64,000 nt of DNA, from positions 1,922,001 through 1,986,000 of the forward strand of contig NZ_CP087968.1 of NCBI RefSeq assembly GCF_024703895.1, given 5' to 3'. The translations under genes and the position numbers were made by a program. Shown here in pieces: positions 19,574 through 33,585 of this stretch. Source of the stretch: Nocardioides sp. B-3 (GTDB lineage Bacteria; Actinomycetota; Actinomycetes; Propionibacteriales; Nocardioidaceae). Every line of letters begins with the position of its first letter. Within the stretch, counting starts at the first letter, position 1. The notes under the pieces were generated by a model. The model saw nothing but the letters and a program-made list of their open reading frames with translations. It was not told where the DNA came from and ran no database searches.

Positions 19574-21087
19574 TCAGCCGACGTTGACGGCGATCTCCCG
19601 GATGCCGCTGGAGCCCTCGGGGAAGGGCGACATCCGGGCGGCGGTCTGCACCTCGCCGTCCTTGTTGGTGGCGCGGCAGGCCACGAAGTGCTGGCCCGCG
19701 TCGGCGTCCCACTCGAGGTACCACTGGCGCCAGTAGTCGTTGTTGGCGTCCGGGCCGAGCGTGGCCTGCTGCCACGGACCGCCGTCGATGCGCACCTCGA
19801 CCTTGTCGATGCCGACGCCCCGGGCCCACGCCACGCCGCCGATGAAGGTGCGTCCGACGGGGCTGTCGGACAGCGGCTTGGGCGTGTCGACGCGGCTGGA
19901 GATCTTGATCGGGGCGTCGGTGGCCCAGTCGCGTTCGGTCCAGTAGGCCTGCTCGGCGTCGTAGGTCGTCAGCGTCATCCGGGAGATCCACTTGCAGGCG
20001 CTGACGAAGCCGTAGAGGCCGGGCACCACCATGCGCACCGGGAAGCCGTGCTCGCGTGGCAGCGGTCCGCCGTTCATGCCGAAGGCGATCATCGCGTCGC
20101 GTCCGTCCGTCGGTGGCGACGCCGAGCGGGGTGGAGATGGTCATGCCGTCGACGTCGGTCGAGAGGATCTGGTCGGCCGTGGTGTTGTCGATGCCGGCCA
20201 GCGCCGGGACATCGGTGAGGCGGACCCCGAGCCAGCGGGCGGCGCCGATGTAGGGACCGCCGACGTCGTTGGACACGCAGGTCAGGGTGATGTCGCGCTC
20301 GATCACCTCGAGCTCGTAGAGGTCCGCCAGCGTCAGCGTGACCTCCTTGTCGACGTCGCCGTCGATGGTCAGTGACCGGGACTCGGCGTCCACGATGGGC
20401 AGCGAGAGGCGGGTGTCGACCCGGTAGAAGTCGCCCGTCGGCGTACGGAACGGAGAGATCCCCCCGACCTTCTCCTCCGGGCCCATCGGCAGCGGCTTGG
20501 CGAGGTCGGTCGCGGTCGGGAGCTCGATGTCGGTGCCCTTGAGCCTGTACGCCGCAATGAACCGTCCGGCGCCGCCGAACGCGGCAGCGGCGACTGCGAT
20601 GCCGCCGGCCGCGACCCGGGACGCCGCGACGGGTCGGTCCCGTCGTGCCCGCGTCCGACCCGGCCTCCTCGAGCCGGTGCAGCCACCACAGGGCGACGAC
20701 ACCGACGAGTGCGGCGACCGCGCTGGGCAGCAGGTCGAGTGGCCCGGCGGTCGGGCGGATCAGCGCCAGCACGCCGGCCGGGCCGGCGAGTCCGACGATC
20801 ATCAGCAGGCCGACCGTGATCCGGCGGGCCGCGATGATGCCGGCGATGCCGGCGAGCACGAGCACGCCGAGCATCACCGAACCGATCAGGATCGGCTTGT
20901 CGGCGGTGCCGAAGTTCTTGATCGCCCACTCCTTGACGGGAGTGGGGGTCAGGTCGATCACCGTCGAGCCGACCGCGAGGACGGGCGAGGCCGCAGGAAC
21001 GGTCAGGGCCGCCACGAGGTGAGCGGCCGCGACACCGGCGAGGGTGGCGAGGACGCCGAACAGGGCGTGGAGCAGTCGTGTCAGCAC
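19574..21087 (-). CDS. Membrane-anchored molybdopterin-dependent oxidoreductase (sulfite-oxidase fold), frame-broken
   Basis: About 505-520 residues. Four to five N-terminal transmembrane helices (LHALFGVLATLAGVAAAHL, LIGSVMLGVLVLAGIAGIIA, LLPSAVAALVGVVALWWL), then the Mo-cofactor domain: DITLTCVSNDVGG with the molybdenum-ligating Cys, WLGVRLTDVP, HGFPVRMVVPGLYGFVSACK and a C-terminal dimerisation domain VGIDKVEVRIDGGPWQ. Breaks near 20632 and 20104; the latter is consistent with a lost CCAGG and restores GRDAMIAFGMNG. ATG 21138 would overlap the start of the divergent hydratase, so GTG 21087 is preferred. Substrate unknown; likely acts outside the membrane. Confidence 0.85.
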
Positions 21088-21136
21088 GCCGAGGGTTCGT
21101 CGCAGGGCCGTGCGCGGATTGGTGCAGGATGGCGGC

Positions 21137-21879
21137 ATGGAGCTTGTCCACTACTCAGTCGCTGATGCCGTCGCGACCATCACCCTCGATTCGCCGCACA
21201 ACCGCAACGCGTTGTCGAGGCAGCTCGTCACCGAGCTGTTCGCGCACCTGACCACCGCCGCTGCCGACGACTCCGTGAAGGTCGTGCTGATCGCCTCCGC
21301 CGGCAGGGTCTTCTGCTCCGGCGCCGACCTGTCCGAGGCCACGGCCGACGGCATGGAGGAGGGCGCCCGGCGCATCGTCGAGCTGCAGCGACTCATCGTG
21401 TCGATGGACAAGCCGGTCGTGGTCAGGGCGTACGGCGCAGTGCGGGCCGGCGGCATCGGGATCGTCGCCGCGGCGGACATCGTGGTGGCCAACGAGTCGG
21501 CGACGTTCGCGCTGACCGAGGTGAAGCTCGGCCCTGGCCGCGGCGATCATCAGCCTGACCGTGCACCACCGGATGAACCCGCGCGCCGCCGCTCTCACGA
21601 CGCTCGGCGGTGAGGTGTTCTCCGGCGCCGACGCTGCGGCGTACGGACTGGTGACGATGGCCGTGCCCGACGACTCGATCGACGAGCGGGTCGCGGCCGT
21701 GTGCGCGTCCCCGGCGACGGGTGCTCCCCGGGGACTGCGCGAGTCGAAGCGGATCCTCAACGCCGATCTGATCGGGCGGATCGACGCCCGCGGGGCCGAG
21801 ATGGCCGCGCTCTCCGCCGGGCTCTTCGCCTCCGACGACGCGCGAAGCGATGACGGCGTTCCTCAGTCGCAAGAAGTAG
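21137..21879 (+). CDS. Enoyl-CoA hydratase/isomerase family protein, frame-broken
   Basis: About 247 residues, crotonase fold. Seen: ATITLDSPHNRNALSRQLVT, VFCSGADLSEA (oxyanion-hole A/G-containing loop) and GAVRAGGIGIVAAADIVVAN. After a +1 break near 21535 (CCTGG repair KLGLAAAIISLTV) the chain continues RMNPRAAALTTLGGEVFSG. A second break near 21848 precedes the ending AMTAFLSRKK at TAG 21877-21879. The typical catalytic Glu position in the second half is not clearly preserved, so hydratase versus isomerase activity is open. Confidence 0.85.
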
Positions 21880-21960
21880 GCCCGCGTCACTGTGGGTCGG
21901 TAGTCTTGATCTTCTGCCGCTTTCCTGACGGTGGACGACCGAGACATGGGGGATGCCCGA

Positions 21961-24139
<2,179 letters not shown>

Positions 24140-24148
24140 GGCTTCCTT

Positions 24149-24215
24149 GCGGTAGTCCAGTGGCAGATGGCTGCTGGATCAGCACCGTGACGACCAACTG
24201 CCACTGGACTACCGC
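24149..24215. repeat. Perfect 18-bp inverted repeat after helD
   Basis: Left arm GCGGTAGTCCAGTGGCAG (24149-24166) and right arm at 24198-24215 are exact reverse complements, separated by 31 nt that contain a small palindrome TGCTG-GAT-CAGCA. There is no T run, so a classical intrinsic terminator is unlikely; it may be a transcript-end hairpin or a dispersed repeat unit. Confidence 0.85.
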
Positions 24216-24373
24216 GGACCCCGGCAGGGGCGCCCGCAGACGTCAGTGTCGAGCCACCAACGGAGGTAGTTGGGCGCTTCGCCGTACGCCGTGAGCGTGC
24301 GGCTGGTCACATGGCTGGCGAACTGCCTCAGTTGAGCGGAGCCTCAGCGCCGAGATCTGCACGGTGCCGCGGC

Positions 24374-24425
24374 GGTGGCGGCACATTGCGCCGTACGGCG
24401 AACGGAACCACGATGTGCCGCCACC
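24374..24425. promoter_or_regulatory. Inverted repeat with embedded palindrome upstream of fused chorismate enzyme
   Basis: GGTGGCGGCACAT (24374-24386) pairs exactly with ATGTGCCGCCACC (24413-24425). The 26-nt loop carries the 12-bp palindrome CGCCGTACGGCG. It lies 77-128 bp before the ATG at 24502. It could be an RNA hairpin or a protein-binding site; no terminator T run and no leader peptide are evident. Confidence 0.35.
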
Positions 24426-24501
24426 CCGGCAGCGGGCGCGAGCCGGGCCGGCGCTGAGATGTGGCAAAGGGCCGGGCGGCGCGACAACTAGGGTTTCGGC
24501 C

Positions 24502-26405
24502 ATGACTGCCGCCGCTGACGTCCGCACCCTCCCCGGAGCAGGTCCGGGGGCAGCAGGCGTGGGCGGTGATCCGGCGCAAGGCAGCGGCCACCGCCGGCAT
24601 CGTCGGCGGCACCCGCAGCGAGGTCGACTCGATCCTCGACATCCCGCTCGAGGACGGCATCCCGGAGCCGGGACGCAGCGCCGACCGACTCGTCGCGGTG
24701 CCGTTCCGCCAGATCGCCGAGCGTGGCTTCGACGTGATCGACGACGGCACCCCGCTCGTGGTCGTCGACATCACCGAGGAACACGAGGTCGCGGTCGACG
24801 ACCTGATCGCGGCACTCCCCGACGTACCCATCGAGTTCGCCGACCGCGGCGGCTTCGGCGTCGACGACGACGACTACGCGGTCATCGTCGACCGGATCAT
24901 CAAGGACGAGATCGGCCGGGGGCGAGGGCGCCAACCTCGTCATCGGCCGGCACTACCGCGCGGTCATCGCCGACTGGGACGTCGAGCGCGCACTCACCGT
25001 CTTCAAGCGCCTGCTCGTGCACGAGCGCGGGGCCTACTGGACCTTCATCTTCTTCACCGGCGACCGGTTCCTGATCGGGGCATCGCCCGAGCGGCACGTG
25101 TCGGTGAAGGGCGGCGACGTGCGGATGAACCCGATCTCCGGGACGTTCCGCGTGGGCAAGGGCGGCGACGAGGAGGAGCTGAAGGAGCGACTCCTCGACT
25201 TCCTCGCCGACGAGAAGGAGATGTTCGAGCTCTTCATGGTCGTCGACGAAGAGCTCAAGATGATGTGCGACGTCTGCCACGAGGGTGGTCAGGTGCTCGG
25301 GCCGTTCCTCAAGCCGATGACGCACCTCGTGCACACCGAATACCTCCTTGCCGGCCGCAGCGACCGCGATCCGCGCGAGATCCTGCGCGACACGATGTAC
25401 GCCGCCACGGTCACCGGCGCCCCGGTCGAGAACGCCTGCCGGCTGATCAGCAACTACGAGACCGAGGGGCGCGGCTACTACGGGTCGGCGCTCGCGCTGT
25501 TCGGCCGTGACAAGCAGGGCAACCCGACGATGGACAGCCCGATCCTGATCCGCACCGCGGACGTCGCGCCCGACGGACACCTCAAGGTGACGGCCGGTGC
25601 CACGCTGGTGCGCGACAGCGATGCGGCCTACGAAGTGGCGGAGACGCACGCGAAGGCGGGCGGCATCCTCAGCGCCTTCGGCCCGGTGCCGCGCGCGACC
25701 ACCGACAGCGACGCGATCGCCGCGCTGGCGCGCGACGAGGACGTGCTGCTCGCGCTCGGCTCGCGCAACCAGCGGCTGAGCCGTTTCTGGCTGACCGACC
25801 GGGGGGGCGCGCCGCCGGACCCGACGCTGAAGGGCAAGAGCGCGGTCATCCTGCACGGAGAGGACGACTTCGTGAACATGCTGCGTCACGTGCTCGGCGT
25901 CTTCGGCATGAGCTCGACCGTGGTCCGCCACGAGGACTACGGCCCCGGTGCCTTCGACGGCGCCGACTCGGTCATCGTCGGCCCCGGGCCGGGCGACCCC
26001 GCGGACGGCGAGCACCCCAAGATCGCGTCCTTCCGGACGGCCGTCGATGACCTGCTGGCCAGTGACCAGCCGTTCCTCGCGGTGTGCCCGGGCCACCAGA
26101 CCCTGTGCCAGTGCCTCGGCATCCCGCTGGCCTTCAAGGACATCGTCTTCCGGGGCACGCAGTCGCCGATCCCCTATCGCGGGCGCACCGAGCGCGTCGG
26201 CTTCTACAACACCTTCGTCGGTCGCGTCACCGACCCGGCGACCCTGCCCGAGGGGGTCGCTGTCGAGCGCGACGAGGCGACCGGTGACGTGCACTCGGTG
26301 GCCGGTCCGCACTATCGCGGCATCCAGTTCCACGCCGAGTCGATCCTGACCGAGCACGGCTACGACCTGATCCACGACCTCGTCAGCGACCTCGTCGGGG
26401 AATAG
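24502..26405 (+). CDS. Fused chorismate aminase: anthranilate/ADIC synthase (TrpE-TrpG or PhzE type), frame-broken
   Basis: About 634 residues in one chain. The N-terminal chorismate-binding domain reads EIGQGEGANLVIGRHYRA (CCAGG repair at the break near 24918), FIFFTGDRFLIGASPERHVS, MNPISGTFRVGKGG and ATVTGAPVENACRLI. The C-terminal class I glutamine amidotransferase domain has VIVGPGPGDPADGEHP, the nucleophile-elbow Cys and FHAES. The elbow reads CPGHQ instead of the invariant CLGHQ; CCTGG at 26087-26091 would restore it. The first break is near 24525. The chorismate domain is of the PhzE/pyocyanin-type architecture rather than ordinary TrpE, but no phenazine genes lie nearby. Product (anthranilate or aminodeoxyisochorismate) cannot be settled. 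Confidence 0.85.
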
Positions 26406-26472
26406 TCAACCAAAACACTCGACTTTGGGTTAGGGTGCGTCGGGCAACGGAAACAGCAGCCCGTGCGTCACC

Positions 26473-28232
26473 ATGGTGACGCCACATCTCTGGACGGGGG
26501 AGTCCTTGCAGTTCGTACGACGATCGGTTGCTGCCGCCTGCCTGCTCGCGGTGACCGCATGTGGCGGGGTGGCCACCGAGACCACGACCCCGGGCGGCCC
26601 CCGGGGCCGGGCCGACCAGCCCGAGACCCGACTCCGGGTCGCGGCCGTGAACGCGGAGCCGAAGGCCGCCCGGCAGATGGCGACCCGGCCCAACATCGTG
26701 CTGGTCCCGGTCGACGACTTCTCGATGGACCTCGTGCAGACCATGCGGTCCGTGCGCGCGATGCGCCGTCGCGGTGCCGACTACTCCCACGCCTTCGTCG
26801 TCGACTCGCTGTGCTGCGTGTCGCGCTCGAGCCTGTTCACCGGGCAGTTCCCGCACCAGACGGGCGTACGCACCAACACCTCCGGCACCGCGAGCGGGAT
26901 GCCGCTCGGTGGCTGGCCCGCCTTCGAGACCCACGGCAATCCCGAGCGGGCGTTCAACGTCGCGCTGCAGTCGGCCGGCTACACCACCGGCTTCGTCGGG
27001 AAGTACCTCAACGAGTACGAGTGGGTCCCCGGCCGTGCGCTGCCGCCGGCGCCCCCGGGCTGGTCGGAGCTCAACGTCGTCTTCGGATCCGGCTACGACG
27101 GCTGGGACTTCGGCTCGAGCTACCTCGCCAACGGTCGCCTGCAGGCCGGGCAGCACGACGCGCCGCCGTTCTCCGCGCCGATGGCGGTCCGCGACCGGGC
27201 CTACGCGGGCAGCGTCATCGAGCGCTACGCGATGAGCTTCATCAAGCGTCACCGGGGCGCCACGGCGCCGTACTTCCTCGAGGTGGCGGCCTACGCGCCG
27301 CACAACCGCACCCAGCCGCAGCCCTACTACCCGGGCGACCCCGTCTTCCCGCCGATGTTCCGCGACCGTCCGCACGACGGGAAGCCCGGCAACTGCGGCC
27401 GCGTGGCGTGCACCGACCTGACGACCCGACGCCTGCCCGGCTTCGGTGACAACCGCCCGGACAACCACCCGCTCAACGCCAAGGGCAAGAAGACCAAGCA
27501 CTGGAACACGAGGGCCAACCCTTTCCCGCGCGGCCGTCAGCGTCAACGACCTGCGCAACCGCGCGATGATGGCGCAGTCGATCGACCGCACCGTCCGCAA
27601 GATCCTGCGCACCGTGGACGACAACACCTATGTCGTGTTCACCTCCGACAACGGCTTCCACCTCGGCCAGAACGGCCTCGGTCGCGGCAAGGGCACCGCC
27701 TACGACACCGACGTGCACGTGCCGCTGCTCGTCGTCGGGCCGGGCGTCGTGAAGGGCACGCGGGCCGAGCTCACCTCCAACATCGACCTCGCGCCGACCT
27801 TCGAGGAGATCGCCGGCGTCGCCCCGCAGCCCTACCGCTTCGGTGCCTCGCTGGTGCCGACGTTCGCCGACCCGGCGCTGGTCCGTCGCAACTACGTCTT
27901 CTTCGAGCACACCGCCCGGGCGCTGACGAAGGCCGATCCCGACTCCGCGCTGAACGGTGACGAGCTCGATCGGATCCCGTCGTACGTCGCCGTACGCAGT
28001 CGCACCGGTCTGCTGATCCGCTACGACTTCGACAACGCGCCGCAGCGGCACGACTACGGCTACGAGTTCTATCCCTACAAGAACCGCATCTGGGAGAAGA
28101 CCAACTCCTTCGCCAAGCCGCTACGCGGCCGAGGTGAAGCTGATGATGCAGAAGATCGCCGACTTCGACTTCTGCTCGGGCCCGACCGCCAACGCGCCCG
28201 TGCCCGGCAACTGCCGACTCATCACATCTTGA
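26473..28232 (+). CDS. Sulfatase-family lipoprotein, frame-broken
   Basis: About 587 residues. Lipoprotein signal VRRSVAAACLLAVTAC; start could be ATG 26473 or TTG 26506, which has GGGGGAG just upstream. Sulfatase domain: NIVLVPVDDFSMD (metal-binding DD), SLCCVSRSSLFTG active-site region, GYTTGFVGKYLNEYEW and YVVFTSDNGFHLGQNGLGRG. The formylglycine motif normally reads CxPSR; here Val replaces Pro (CCVSR), which may affect modification. Breaks near 27528 and 28118. Likely acts on sulfate or phosphonate esters outside the membrane; substrate unknown. Confidence 0.85.
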
Positions 28233-28253
28233 CGACCCACTAGCGTTCGGCCT

Positions 28254-30042
<1,789 letters not shown>

Positions 30043-30044
<2 letters not shown>

Positions 30045-30180
30045 GTCGGCACAAGTTGCACCCCGAGTCGGCACAAGTTGCACCCCGAGTCGGCACAAGT
30101 TGCACCCCGAGTCGGCGCAAGTTGCGCCGACTCGGCATGTAATCTGCGCCGACTCGGCGGGTGGTTTGCGCCGACTCGCT
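30043..30180. repeat. 22-bp tandem repeats and palindrome between convergent pabB and kinase genes
   Basis: Three identical 22-bp units (30043-30064, 30065-30086, 30087-30108) begin GAGTCGGCACAAGTTGCACC. A fourth variant unit forms a near-perfect hairpin GAGTCGGCGCAA-G-TTGCGCCGACTC (30109-30133), followed by two more GCGCCGACTCG blocks near 30147 and 30169. The pabB stop lies inside the first unit and the kinase stop inside the last block. No spacers, so not CRISPR. Probably a bidirectional 3'-end element. Confidence 0.9.
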
Positions 30181-31549
30181 AGACGCCCGGGATCGAGACC
30201 GACAGGCGCGTCCCGCCGGCCGGAGACGCGCCGACCACGACCCGGCCGCCGTGCTGGTCGACGACCTGCTTGACGATCGCCAGCCCGAGCCCCGAGCCCG
30301 GCATGGAGCGCGACTCGTCGGAGCGCCAGAACCGCTCGAACACGTGCGGAAGATCGGCAGCGCTGATCCCCGGGCCCTCGTCGTCGACGGTCAGCACCCC
30401 CGACTCGAGCCGCACGGTGATCGTCCCGCCGGGCGGGCTCCACTTCGCGGCGTTGTCGAGCAGGTTGGTGATCGCGCGCTCGAGGCCGGTGGCGTCGCCC
30501 TGCGCCGGCCACGAATCGAGGCGTACGTCGAAGTCGACTCCCGGAGCGCGGCGGCGTACACGCGTCACCGCGCGATCAGCCACCTCGGCGAGGTCGAGGG
30601 GTGGCGACGGCCGCCTCGGGCTGTTCCTCGCGGGCGAGCATGACGAGGTCGCCGACGAGGGTGGTGAGCTCCTCGATCTGGCCGCGCACGTCGTCGAGCA
30701 GCTCGCGTCGCGACTCCTCCGGCAGGTCACCGGTGGAACCGTCCGCCCGGGCGAGCAGGTCGAGGTTGGTGCGCAGCGAGGTGAGCGGAGTCCGGAGCTC
30801 GTGGCTCGCGTCGGCGACGAGGCGGCGTTGGCGGTCGCGCGACGCGGAGAGAGCGCCGAGCATCTGGTTGAAAGCCTTGGTCAGGCGGGCGATCTCGTCG
30901 TCTCCCTCGACGGGCAGAGGGGTGAGGTTCTCCGTGGCGGCGTTGCGCTCGACGGACAGCGCCAGTCGCCGTACGGGCCGAAGACCGTTGGTCGCGACCG
31001 CCCAGCCCGCGAGCGCGGCCCGCGAGCACGCCGAGCGCGCCGCTGACGAGCATCACGGTCCCGAGCTTGCGCAACGTGCGGTCCTGCGACTCCAGTGCCT
31101 GCGCGAGCACGAGCGCCCGGCCGCTGCCGGCGGGCACCGTGGCGACGCGGTAGCGCGCGCCGCCCTTGTCGACCACCGTTCGGATCGCGGACGGCGACTG
31201 CCCGGCGGCCACCGCCAGCTCCGGCTTGCCGAGCTGGAAGTTCGGCAGGTTGTCGGCCGAGCGCACGCCGCGCTCGGCGGTGATGAAGATGACGCGGACG
31301 TCGGCGGCACCGAGCATCCGGGCCGGCACGTCCTGCGCGGTGGCTTCGGGACAGGGCCGTCGACTCGGCGGCCAGCCGGGCCCGGTTGAGCAGGGACTCG
31401 TCGAGCGAGGACTGCAGCTGCATCCGCATCACCATGAAGGCGCCCAGCGCCATCAGTGCGATCGAGGCGCCGACCGCCATCGTCGTCAGCAGCGCGACGC
31501 GCGACGCGAGCGATCGCCGGTAGTGCCAGCGACCGGTCCGCTCGATCAT
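30179..31549 (-). CDS. Two-component sensor histidine kinase, frame-broken
   Basis: About 457 residues. N-terminal TM helix [20 protein letters not shown], extracytoplasmic domain with [20 protein letters not shown], second TM, HAMP region [18 protein letters not shown]-box [20 protein letters not shown]-box [15 protein letters not shown]1 [14 protein letters not shown] and G2 [18 protein letters not shown]. Breaks near 31345, 31020 and 30600 (first: CCAGG repair [14 protein letters not shown]). ATG overlaps the response-regulator stop. Domain order is that of the MprB group of envelope-stress kinases. Confidence 0.86.
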
Positions 31550-32236
31550 GCTTCCTTCAGCACGTAGCCGACGCCGCGCACCGTGTGGATCAGCCGCGGC
31601 TCGCCCTCGGCCTCGGTCTTGCGGCGGAGGTAGCCGACGTAGACCTCGAGGGAGTTGGCGCTGGTCGGGAAGTCGTAGCCCCACACCTCCTCGAGGATGA
31701 ACGACCGCTCGAGCACGCGCCGTGGTCGTCGCAGGAACATCTCGAGCAGCGTGAACTCGGTGCGGGTGAGCTCGATCGCGCGCTCCCCGCGGCGGCGTAC
31801 GTCGCGGAGCCGATGTCCATCGTCAGGTCGGCGAACCCCAGCGACTCGTCGTCCTCGGTCGGCACCACCCGGCGGAGGAGGGCACGCAGCCGTGCCAGCA
31901 GCTCTGGGAGCGCGAAGGGCTTGGTGAGGTAGTCGTCGGCTCCCGCGTCAGGCCCCTCCACCCGGTCGCCGACGGCGTCACGGGCGGTGAGGACGAGGAC
32001 GGGTACGTCGTTGCCGGTCGCTCGCAGCGCGGGTCGTCTCTGATGCCGTCGAGCCGGGGCATCATCACGTCCATCACGACCACGTCGGGGTGAGTCGTCC
32101 CCGGGGTGGCGAGCGCCTCCGCGCCGTCGGCCGCCAGCGACACGTCGTAGCCGTTGAACTCGAGCGAACGGCGCAGCGATTCGCGCACGGCCTTGTCGTC
32201 GTCGACGACGAGCACACGGGGACGGGTCTGGGGCAC
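31546..32236 (-). CDS. OmpR/PhoB-family response regulator, frame-broken
   Basis: About 230 residues. Receiver: [20 protein letters not shown] (acidic pocket), [13 protein letters not shown] with the phospho-acceptor Asp, [16 protein letters not shown] and [18 protein letters not shown]. Winged helix: [36 protein letters not shown] and [14 protein letters not shown]. Breaks near 32035 and 31805. GTG 32236 chosen because the receiver starts right after it. First gene of the two-component operon; the preceding 484 bp carry a palindromic repeat pair. Confidence 0.87.
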
Positions 32237-32348
32237 GGGCCAAGGATGCCAGCAGTGCCTGAGGGTGGGCTGAAGAGTCGAGTGATGAAGTGGCTGCATC
32301 CACGGTGCAGCGATTGCGGCGTCCATTCTCGATGGCGTGGTGACCCGC

Positions 32349-32443
32349 AATGGACTTCCACTCGCACGAGTGGAACTTCAGGCGGCGAGGCTGTCCGCCC
32401 GCTGGACCGTGAATGGATTTCCACTCGAGCGAGTGGAGCTTCA
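32349..32443. repeat. Pair of REP-like palindromic units
   Basis: Two 32-bp units, 32349-32380 and 32412-32443, identical at 28 of 32 positions. Each has a hairpin core: TTCCACTCG-CA-CGAGTGGAA in the first, TCCACTCG-AG-CGAGTGGA in the second; both begin AATGGA and end CTTCA. They lie in direct order 31 bp apart. Resembles bacterial REP/BIME elements. A diverged third half-copy may lie near 32285-32330. Confidence 0.8.
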
Positions 32444-32664
32444 TGGGGCGAGTCGGCCGTGCCAGGAGAAGAGGCTCGAGATGGAGGCTGCGATGCGGGC
32501 GGCCAACGCCTACCGGGCAGGGACGCTGAGATGATTGCTGCGTGGTGAGCATCAGCACGGCGGCCGAGCTCGAGGTGCTCCTCGAGATCCGGGACAAGGG
32601 GCTGCGAGGCACCTTCGGCTGACCCGTCCGGCCGCCCCGTCGTCCGCATCGTCTCCGTGCGCGC

Positions 32665-32684
32665 CTGCGTCGTTGTTGACGCAG
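32665..32684 (-). terminator. Possible hairpin terminator after fructosamine kinase
   Basis: CTGCGTC-GTTGTT-GACGCAG, a perfect 7-bp stem with 6-nt loop, 37 bp beyond the minus-strand stop at 32721. No U run follows on the minus strand, so efficiency is doubtful. Confidence 0.3.
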
Positions 32685-32720
32685 CCTTGCGAAGCGCCGC
32701 TCGGAGGTGTGCGAGGCCGC

Positions 32721-33585
32721 TCAGGCGAAGCGCGCGGCGACGGTGGCCGCGCGGGCGCCGTACCCGCCACCGAACATGCAGGCGTGGGCCAGCAGCGGGA
32801 AGAGCTGGTGCAGCGGGAGCCGGTCCTCCCAGCCGTCGGCCGGGGGAAGGCCTCGGTGTAGGCCTGCATCACCCGCGGCAGGTGCGGGAGGCCGAAGAGG
32901 TGCAGCATCGCCACGTCGACCTCGCGGTGGCCGGCGTAGGCCGCGGGGTCGATGACGTGGACGGCGCCGTCGGCACCCCAGATGCAGTTGCCATTCCACA
33001 GGTCGCCGTGCAGCCGTGCGGGCGCCTCGTCGGGGATCAGTGACGCGAGCCGGCCGATGACCGACTCGATCGTGGCGGCCTCGCCCTCGGTGACCGCTCC
33101 GCGGTCGCGAGCGAGCTTGAGATAGGGCAGCACTCGGCGTACGGCATAGAACTCGGGCCGGGTCTCGCAGGCCTTGTTGGGCATCGGGAGGCGACCGATG
33201 AAGCCGTCGTGCGCGGCGCCGTACGTCAGAAGCGCCGGCGCGGTGAGTGGTCGCGAGCGCTGTGCCGAAGCTGATCGCGGCGTCGGGCTGGTGCTTCGGA
33301 GTCGGCTCGACCCGGGCCCGGGATCACGCAGTCGCTGTCGGCCGCGAGGACGGAAGGCACGGGCACGCCACCCTCGACCGAAGCCAGCCAGCGCAGCCCC
33401 GCGGCCTCGGCCTCGAAGAACCCCTCGGGTGCGTGCGCGAGGGTCTTCATCAGCGCCACCTGACCGTTGGACAGGCGCAGTCGGGTAGCGGTCGCGATGT
33501 CCCCGCCGGCGACCGGGGCGGTCGACACCACCGACGTGTCGAGGAGCTCCTCGGCACGTTTGGCGACCAGCGGCTGGCGGGTCAT
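32721..33585 (-). CDS. Fructosamine kinase family protein, frame-broken
   Basis: About 288 residues; phosphorylates ketosamines on glycated amines or proteins, aiding deglycation. Seen: [20 protein letters not shown] (ATP-binding Lys and Glu), [15 protein letters not shown], catalytic [18 protein letters not shown] and metal-site [18 protein letters not shown], then [20 protein letters not shown]. Breaks near 33315 (CCTGG repair [13 protein letters not shown]), 33240 and 32848 (repair [12 protein letters not shown]). ATG 33585 overlaps the phosphatase stop; the three genes from 34468 downward form an operon. Confidence 0.87.

Larger units (their letters stand above)
24140..24501. other. 362-bp intergenic region with two inverted repeats
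   Basis: No convincing gene. It holds an 18-bp perfect inverted repeat (24149-24215) starting 10 bp after the helD stop and, nearer the next gene, a 13-bp inverted repeat (24374-24386 with 24413-24425) whose loop contains the 12-bp palindrome CGCCGTACGGCG (24389-24400). A short open frame from 24311 lacks Trp codons, so it is not an obvious trp-type leader peptide. Confidence 0.7.
32237..32720. other. 484-bp intergenic region upstream of the two-component operon
   Basis: No recognisable gene. It contains the REP-like pair at 32349-32443, an IR GCTGCA/TGCAGC near 32293-32310, and on the plus strand short open stretches: one ending [10 protein letters not shown] at 32531-32533, another of about 25 codons from GTG near 32545 reading [16 protein letters not shown]. 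These have no partner genes and may be remnants. A 7-bp hairpin lies near the fructosamine-kinase end. Confidence 0.6.

Noticed and set aside
18738..20702. A single long minus-strand frame spanning parts of the Mo-oxidoreductase and fasciclin genes
   Set aside because: It joins pieces of different genes through frame breaks; conserved motifs show two separate proteins with their own starts and stops.
24311..24460. Short open frame upstream of the chorismate enzyme as attenuator leader peptide
   Set aside because: No Trp codons and no following terminator/antiterminator pair.
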